Shown here one piece after another: positions 57,205 to 64,000 of a DNA stretch of 64,000 nucleotides. The notes under the pieces were generated by a model, which did no database searches, was not told the DNA's origin, and was given only the letters and a program-made list of their open reading frames with translations. Source of the DNA: Silene latifolia (lineage: Eukaryota > Streptophyta > Magnoliopsida > Caryophyllales > Caryophyllaceae); NCBI RefSeq assembly GCF_048544455.1, contig NC_133538.1:148416422-148480421 (forward strand), given 5' to 3'. The position numbers and the translations under genes are program-made. Each line of letters opens with the position of its first letter. The stretch's first letter is position 1.

Positions 57205-58724
57205 TCACAGTTTAATGGCCTGCTTAGCTAAGCTATGCGCGAGGCCATTTAAATGACTTGGAAGAAAACTAAAGCATAAACAATGAAAAAAGCTAAACGC
57301 GTTCCGAATGTCTTCTAAGATTCCTTCAATCATATGGCTACCTCTGTCAACCTCTGCTATTTGATTGATAAGTTGCAAGCAATCCGATGAGATGTCCAGA
57401 TGGTAAATCCGCTCCTCTCGTGCCCATTCCACGATATCACGGACGCCCAACGCTTCAGCTTGCAGCGGTGATTCTGCCCTGGTAGCACTTGTCTTCGACC
57501 CAGTTCCTGCCCCGTATCATCATACGCAACCCACCCGAAGGCCGCATCAAAGGTCGTGATCCAACTAGCATCTACTTTTACCCTTTTCACAGCACATCCC
57601 GCCGGTTTACCTAGGATGTGCACAGGATTGCCATTGCGAATAGCCATAAGCTCCCTTTGGGACGATCCGTCTTCCTCAGTTCGCCTGTCACTCCGAGTCT
57701 GTTTTGAGGCCAGATCATTGCACAAGATTTGCGCTCTCTCCCCAACGACGTTATAGAACATATTCGTGATCAAATGCGAGTGCACAACCTGATCCTGGAA
57801 TTTTATTCTATTTCTCAGAGTCCACAGGCCCCACAAGACAGCCACAAAATGTATCACCTGGCACATCCCCTCCTCTCGTTTGCTCAGATAGTATATCCAG
57901 TCATAAATCCAATCAGAAATGGGAGTGCCTCTAGCACCCTCTACCCTTATACCAAGGAACGAACCTGCCCAGATTCTACTTGAAAAACCGCAGTCCCTAA
58001 AGAGATGCTTAGAGGTTTCCATGACTCGTTGGTCTCCCTTGCACATACCACAGAAGAAGTCCCCTTCAATATTTTGCTTGGAAAACTCTTGTCCAGTCGG
58101 TATCACATTGGTAATAATTTTCCATATAAGAATTTTCCACATCTGTGGCACTGGTAGTTTCCATAACATTTTCCGACAAAAAAGCCGACCTCGATCATTT
58201 AGCCTACCGTTATCCTTTACAGTCCCCGCATTTATCATATGTTCTTCGAAGATAAGACCATACCCACTCTTTACCGTGTAGATGCCCGACGTTGTGCGTG
58301 GCCAGTAGGCTCTATCACCCAGTCGCATTTCACACCTCGGAATAGCAAGAATCTGTGCAGCCCATTCCTCCGTGAACATGCCCTCTATGAATTCTTTATT
58401 CCAGCTACCATCAGGCCGGAGAAGATTCCTAACCTGTAAGTTAGCAAGGTGGCCATTTCCATGATTTAGCCATCCAATCCTAGGCTCCGGTCGCTCTCCC
58501 CACACCCATCTCGCAGTCCAGACATTCAGCCTCGAATCAAGACCAGGTTTCCAGCCAATATTTTCCATAACAATTGAGAGCCCATGCAAAATACTACGTA
58601 TGCCCCACGAACATCCAGTGCCCCTGATAGGTGTCATACCCTGTAGTACTACTTGAGTCCCAAAAATCTTTTGTCTGAATATCCTGCAAAACAGAGATGA
58701 CTCTCCAGAGAATTCTCCATCCAA
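57205..58724 (-). pseudogene. LINE-C zf-RVT and RNase H end of ORF2
   Basis: A 455-codon frame (58724-57357) holds LFCRKMLWKLPVPQMWKIL, the zinc cluster FCGMCKGDQRVMETSKHLFRDC, VLWGLWTLRNRIKFQ, and the RNase H start VKVDASWITTFDAAFGWVAYDD. A frameshift near 57440 leads to the final 57450-57205 piece with LGVRDIVEWA, ISSDCLQLINQI and HLNGLAHSLAKQA. The stop lies about 20 bases before the poly(A) tail. Confidence 0.9.
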
Positions 58725-58769
58725 GTTTGGCTAGGAGAGCTTGGTTAAGACATTTGACATTACGAATGC

Positions 58770-59609
58770 CTAACCCCCCCCCCCCCCCACACTCTTCGGC
58801 AAGCTTAGGAAATTTTTGCTGCACCAGTGGATATTATTCCCCATCTTACATCCCGTCCACCAAAATTGTGCCAAAATAGAATTAATCTTTTTTGCCACAC
58901 TTACCGGAACTTTAAAGACCGATAGAAAGTAATTTGAGAGATTGGATAGAACCGATGAAATCAGAGTAAGACGTCCTGCTGGTGAGAGAAAGATCCCATT
59001 CCACGAAGAGATGCGTCTGGTGACATGATAAATAAGTGCATTGAAGATGCCCTGTTTTGATTCTTTAAATTCCGCCGGGATACCCAGATATTTCCCAATA
59101 CCATTGTTCTTCCTGATATTGAAGGCTTTCATAATTATTTGTGCTTTAACCAGGGTAGTACTCGGGCTGAAGAGTATCCTTGATTTATCCACATTTAAGC
59201 TCTGACCAGACGCTTCACAATAATCCTTAATGAGGTGCACCAAGCGGGTCACCGTATCCCCTTTATCCTTGAAGAAGAAAACCGAATCATCCGCAAAGAA
59301 AAGATGTGTAATTGGCCGAACCCCTCTAACTAGTTGAATTCCATGAATCAACCGAAGGTTATGAGCGTGATCAATGTTGCGGGATAGCACTTCCATACAC
59401 AATATGAAAAGGTAAGGGGATAGGGGGTCACCTTGCCGTAGGCCACATTTAGGCTTGAATTGTGGTAAGGGGATGCCATTTACCAAAATTTCATAGCTTA
59501 CCGTCGTCACACAGCTCATCATAAGCGTGATCAAATTCTGCGGGAATCCGTACCTTACCAACACTGCTTCCAAGAAATCCCATCTGACTCTGTCATACGC
59601 CTTGCTCAT
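58770..59609 (-). pseudogene. LINE-C reverse transcriptase core
   Basis: MSKAYDRVRWDFLEAVL, GLRQGDPLSPYLFILCMEV, the catalytic THLFFADDSVFFF (about 59300), ASGQSLNVDKSRILFSP and GKYLGIPAEFKESKQG appear in one open frame. It ends at a 15-C run (58774-58788; G on -), which replaces the expected Gly-Gly-Leu-Gly codons and shifts the frame. The N-terminal boundary at 59609 follows a frameshift from the endonuclease frame. Confidence 0.93.
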
Positions 59610-61621
59610 ATCTGCCTTAAAAGCACCCAGAGCCTGTCTCCCGTATCCATGGACGAGATTTTATTGATGGCCTCATGAGCCACGAGGATATTGTCACTGA
59701 TGCTCCTTCCCGGGAGAAAAGCATTCTGTGTCTCACTTACTAGCGAGCCCATCACCTTTGCCAGTCTATTTGCTATACATTTTGTCACAATCCTCATCAC
59801 CACATTACAGAGACTAATAGGACGGTAATCCATAACTCCCTCCGGATTCTCTTTCTTTGGGATAAGCGCAATAAAAGTCCTATTTACCTCTCGTAGCACC
59901 CTCCCAGAATTCAGGATAGAGAGGATAGCCTTTGTAAAATCACCTTTGACCATTGACCAGCATCGTTGGAAAAAAACCGCAGGTATACTATCAGGACCCG
60001 GAGCTTTGAGAGCACTCATTTGGAAAACCGCTGCGCGGACCTCCTTAGCTGAGAAAGGCCTACTTAGTCGGTCCAGCTCATCTTGTGGGAAAGAGTGATC
60101 AAGATACTTGAGTGTAGACTCAAAAAGGGAGCGGTCTCTCCATTCCACGCTGTCATCCAGGGATAGATAAAGATCCATAAAAGCTTTCTGAAATTCTCCG
60201 CGGACCCGTCCCTCCTCGTAGAGCCAAATTCCATCCGAGCCTTTTACCCCGTGGATATAATTTCGCCCCGCTCGACCTTTAACCCAATTGAATAAGTATT
60301 TTGTGCAAGTATCCCCGTCAATCATCCACTTAATCTTTGCTCGCTGTTTCCAGAAAGCCGCCGCCGCCCTTGCAAAATCCGTCACTTCCTCATTAACTTT
60401 TGTGTACTCCTCATCCCCATTCCCTGCAATGGCCTGAGCCATGCCATGTTCTAATCGTTGATCAAAATCATCCCATTTGCGCCTCCATTCGGCTCGTTTG
60501 TCCAATGTCCATCGTTTAACACTCGTCCGGATTCTAGAGAGTTTCCTACTTACTTGATACGCCGGAGAACCCTTATCACTTATTTTCCAGTCAACCCGAA
60601 TTTTTTCCACACATTCTTCATGATCCAAGACCCACGCATCAAGTTTATAAGGTCTATTTCTGGACATGGTTGCGAGATTCAAGTCCACTTCAATGGGTGC
60701 ATGGTCCGAGATTTGGATAGGGTAATGCTTAATACCCGTATTTGGGAAGACCGTGAACCAATCCTTCGATCCAAAAGCTTTATCTAGTCTTTCATAAACC
60801 CGTTGTTCCCCCTTGCGATTGTTACACCACGTAAAACATGGTCCCTTAAAGGGGATATCCAAGAGTTCATTGCGAATTTTCCAAAGACTAAAATCATCCG
60901 CTCCTCCTATGGGCCGCTGACTCAAACTTAGTTTGTCATATCGGTACTCAACCTGATTAAAGTCCCCCACCATAAGGAACGGGGCCTTGCATGATCCAAT
61001 CCACTCCTCAGCCTCATGTAACACGGATGCACGCAAGTTTACACTTGGGGCACCATAAAAGAGCACAAGATACCATACTAATCCATTATATTTTTGAACC
61101 ATAAGGATAATGAAATGATTACAAGCCTTGAACAACGACATTCGGGATTCCTTCCGCCATCCCACCCAAAGTCCACCCGATGCCCCCACGGCATCAACCC
61201 CAAAACACTTGTCAAAACCTAAATTCCTAAACATAGGGAAAAGCCGACTAGCATTACATTTGGTTTCTATTAAAAAAAGAAAATCATAAAACTTACTACC
61301 TACCAACGCTCTTATTTTAGGAATTGTAGGGGCGAGCGTGTTATTAAGACCCCTACAATTCCAAACCAAACCCATCATTGGCGTATGAGGAGGTTGTGAA
61401 GGCCCAACCTCCGCAAAGCCACCAAGATCATAGTCCACACCCCCCCCCCCCCCATTCACAGACGACAAAGACGAGTCACTTGACTCCACCATCACCACAT
61501 CTTCCACATGTACACGAAAACCCCAAGTAGGTTGCTGCCCATCCTGCTGAACCCGGTTGCTCTCTGGAACCCAGCACTGCCTTTTTGCCATTTTACGCAA
61601 ATATTCCTTTGCTTCCTCCAC
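59606..61621 (-). pseudogene. LINE-C ORF1 end fused in frame to ORF2 endonuclease and RT fingers
   Basis: One 671-codon frame. The first ~81 codons are the end of ORF1 (WGFRVHVEDVVMVESSDSS..., then GPSQPPHTP). At 61378 the ORF2 start MMGLVWNCRGLNN follows without a stop, because one base differs from LINE-B, where ORF1 stops in an ATGA overlap. Then come the endonuclease (LIETKC, GDFNQVEY, RVYERLDKAFGS, QISDHAPIEVDL) and RT fingers (SALKAPGPDSIPAVFF, LIPKKENPEGVMDYRPISLCNV, NAFLPGRSISDNIL). A frameshift near 59640 ends it. Confidence 0.92.
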
Positions 61622-62053
61622 TGACTGTTTTGCATACTCTGGGATAATGTACTCTCTGCATCAGAACAACACATGCGTTTCCTTGCCCCTCTGAGCTCCT
61701 CTTTGTAGTCCTCCCTCATATCAGAGGCATGATACACATCAATGAGACCCAGGCAATAATCAGAGGAGTTGCCAACAGGTAGTGCAGCAATAAGTTTGGA
61801 TTTTGCACCCACCTCAGGAACATCAAAGAGCTGCACCCCAGAGGCACAACCTGATTTCTTGTCCTTATCCCTGTCACCATTTCTGTGATTCTCAGCTGCC
61901 ATAACCTTCTCCCATGGAACTAGATTTGACGAGCCTTCATCCAATTCCTTTCCCTTCTTGACAATAGCACAGGAAAAGAAAGAAGGTGTTGGAGTTACCT
62001 GCTGGTGCTGCTGAAGCTGCAAGTCATTTCCATTTATTTCTTGAGAGTTGTTA

Positions 62054-62608
62054 TGTAACACCCCAAGTTATTGAGAGTAAGGTTGTCCCACATCGAGGAA
62101 TTGAGAAGGTTGTGATATGTTTATAAGGGATTCCACCCACCACTTAGTAACAAGGCCTTGTACTTTTGGGCTTAAGTGAGGACAAATAATGGGCCCAAAA
62201 GTACATATCCCATCTTATTGGGGTTGTGTTACGACCGTGGTGGGTCGGGTTGTTATAAATGGTATCAGAGCGACCCTGCGACCGTGTGGTGAGCCCGTAG
62301 TCGGGAGTACCCGGGTCACACACCTAGCGGGGGAGGATTCTGGGCGTGGTTGTGGTCAAGTTGGAGGCACAACGAGGACGTTGTGTTCTTTAAGTGGGGG
62401 AGATTGTAACACCCCAAGTTATTGAGAGTAAGGTTGTCCCACATCGAGGAATTGAGAAGGTTGTGATATGTTTATAAGGGATTCCACCCACCACTTAGTA
62501 ACAAGGCCTTGTACTTTTGGGCTTAAGTGAGGACAAGTAATGGGCCCAAAAGTACATATCCCATCTTATTGGGGTTGTGTTACGACCATGGTGGGTCGGG
62601 TTGTTATA
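62054..62608 (+). mobile_element. TRIM (terminal-repeat retrotransposon in miniature), 555 bp
   Basis: Two 204-bp LTRs (62054-62257 and 62405-62608; TGTAACACCCC...GGTTGTTATA) differ at about two bases. After the left LTR is TGGTATCAGAGC (62260-62271); before the right LTR is AAGTGGGGGAGAT, a polypurine tract. The target duplication TGTTA is at 62049-62053 and 62609-62613. There are only 147 internal bases and no coding capacity. No 5S-like boxes were seen, so it is not Cassandra. It contains the TGTCCCACATCG string common in plant TRIM LTRs. Confidence 0.97.
62260..62271 (+). promoter_or_regulatory. TRIM primer-binding site
   Basis: TGGTATCAGAGC, complementary to initiator tRNA-Met, two bases after the LTR. 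Confidence 0.95.
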
Positions 62609-64000
62609 TGTTATTAGAAAGTCCCTTCTCAGACCCTCCACCCAAAGCAAGTTGCAGTTCAGTGTTTACCCCTGCAGCATCATCAGAGGAGATCACAATA
62701 ATCTCCTCCCCATCCCTGCCATCAGAGTAAAATTCTGATGCCATAGATTCAGAGGCACGCATATCCCCAGAGAAAGATTGATCAGCAATGGGTGTGTCCT
62801 CAGTTTCATTGTTCACAAGTTCATTGTTAACTTCAGCTTCCTCATTAATATTATTACCAGTTTCCAAGTTATTAGGTTTAGAGTTTCCTTCATCCATTGT
62901 AACCATGAGAATTCCATCAGTTCCTGCCCCACTTGCAGCTGCCTGCCCAGACCCCTGCCCCACGTGCCTAGTTGTCCCATCAGCATAGTGGTACACAGTA
63001 GGCCAGCCTTCCATAGGTGGGTCAAAAGTCTGGTTGTACCCCATGTGCTCATCTTCCATGTGTGCCCATCCCAGATCATCTTCAATTCTGCTCAGAATGG
63101 CCGCTTGATTTCTCTGGTCACGATCTAATGCACCAATCAGACTGTTCTGATTAGAGTACAGAACATACGGGTCCTCAGCCTTCATCTGCTCAAAAACTCC
63201 TTGTTGCAAGATGTTTACATCTCCTTGAGGTTCCAGCTCCTCTCCTGCACTGTGATAAATTTCATTATTACCATCTCCCTCCTCCAGCCACCCTCCTGCC
63301 CCAGGGGGGAGGTGATTTTCAGTGTCCATCACAACATCTTGAATCTGGTTTGACTGACCCTGCCCCTGTAATCCCACCCCTTCCGTTTCCTGTGCTTCAG
63401 CCATAGCCACATCACCCTGCACTCTGACCCCATTTACCTCTCATGTCCCATGATTGTTTTGGACATCAGGTTGTGGATTAACATTTACCTCCCCAAGCCC
63501 ATTACCAGCATGAACCACACCTGCACCCTAGTCACCTACTCCAACTTCACCATGAAACAAAACTGGTCCAGCAAATGGTTGGGTCGTGACTGCAAAAGCC
63601 ATACCCGGTAAAACTCTCCCTCCAGGAGTAATGCCAAGATCAAAATCCACAGCCCTCTCAGGAGATTCCCACCTCCTTCTTCTCCTATTAGGACCCCTAG
63701 CATTTCCCAGTCTAACTTTGGAAGACAAGTATTTGGTAGTAGAGGGGGTGGCACGCAAGTCTAAGTTGAACATGGTATGTGTACTGCTAGATTGAAACAC
63801 AGGGAAGCCATTTTCCACAGACCTATCCAACATACCATTAATTCCAGACATCACAGTCATAATAGTCTCCCTACACTGAGCTCCTTTGTGCCCTATTTTG
63901 CCACACTTAATACAATACTTAAACACCTCTTCATAACGAAATTGGATCCACAAAAGATAGCCCCCCTCCATGGCTAAGAAGAAACCGGGCATTAAAGGTT

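Larger units (their letters stand above)
61492..63992 (-). pseudogene. LINE-C ORF1 (gag-like), split by a TRIM and stops
   Basis: The first visible piece (63992-63528) has the intact zinc knuckle CIKCGKIGHKGAQC and LDRSVENGF. In-frame TAG and TGA lie between 63528 and 63424. The second piece (63422-62604) is the acidic region with GEEIIVISSDD (about 62680-62712), a SUMO-interaction-like motif. The TRIM follows, and the frame resumes in phase at 62053 because insert plus duplication is 560 bp and the distance works out to a multiple of three without it. A one-base loss near 61650 shifts the last part. A 14-C run (61440-61453) encodes a Gly stretch. Confidence 0.82.
57172..64000 (-). mobile_element. 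LINE-C: L1-type LINE, same family as LINE-B, less decayed
   Basis: The poly(A) tail appears as 14 T at 57172-57185. On - the order is ORF1, ORF2, tail, colinear with LINE-B over the full visible length, with long open stretches. The 5' end runs past the right edge. A TRIM (62054-62608) is inserted in ORF1. Confidence 0.93.

Noticed and set aside
62189..62730. ORFs across the TRIM
   Set aside because: They span LTR, PBS and polypurine tract of a non-coding miniature element.
1..64000. Endogenous pararetrovirus or other integrated virus, tRNA or rRNA genes
   Set aside because: All RT regions resolve into LINE, copia or gypsy contexts with LTRs or LINE tails; no movement-protein or coat-like motif and no convincing tRNA or rRNA was noticed, though a covariance-model scan was not possible here.

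Overview
This window reads as gene-poor, transposon-packed nuclear DNA of a flowering plant, probably a eudicot. The evidence is the family mix: L1-type LINEs with a C-terminal RNase H, Ty1-copia, several Ty3-gypsy lineages (Tat-like with antisense plant-mobile-domain gene, Athila-like, chromovirus), a TRIM, MITEs, Mutator-like elements and two FAR1-type transposase genes with spliceosomal introns. I see no ordinary host housekeeping gene. Scattered ACGGAGTA/TACTCCGT strings hint at Caryophyllales, but only weakly.

Layout. 1-4.14 kb: decayed LINE-A on +. 4.53-~12 kb: LINE-B on -. 12.16-12.53 kb: two small MITEs. 12.67-30.2 kb: remains of a large Tat-like gypsy element on -, read right to left: RT end, two RNase H domains, integrase; then an antisense (+) plant-mobile-domain gene; then two related unknown ORFs (-); then the 3' LTR. 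Nested in it are a 6.6-kb gag-only Athila-like element (16260-22849) and a solo LTR (27895-29218). It is cut inside the RT active site at 30215 by a lone LTR plus PBS (30216-~31480). 31.48-35.57 kb: four-exon FAR1-like pseudogene (-) whose three introns are filled with one 21-bp repeat family. 38.84-41.96 kb: FAR1 transposase gene, open through all three exons, between 33-bp terminal inverted repeats. 43.61-49.04 kb: young Ty1-copia element with an unusual self-complementary primer site. 50.18-50.94 kb: non-autonomous MULE. 51.10-56.23 kb: short-LTR chromovirus (-). 57.17-64.0 kb: LINE-C (-), same family as LINE-B, with a TRIM inserted in ORF1.

How it fits together: insertion order can be read from nesting and target-site duplications. 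The Tat element is older than the Athila-like element and the two related LTRs inside it; LINE-C is older than its TRIM; the copia element (one difference seen between 430-bp LTRs) is the youngest datable insertion. Most coding regions carry frameshifts or stops. The exception is the FAR1 transposase at 39272-41710.

Most interesting signals: (1) the copia primer-binding position is a 14-nt perfect complement of its own LTR, in the geometry expected for self-priming; (2) the same 21-bp repeat fills separate introns of one FAR1-like gene; (3) the Tat-like element carries an antisense plant-mobile-domain gene ending 10 bp from integrase, plus a duplicated unknown ORF; (4) an Athila-like gag carries a 17-residue repeat built on TCGATCGA, the motif also arrayed in its LTRs; (5) SUMO-interaction-like motifs occur in LINE ORF1 and in a Tat extra ORF.
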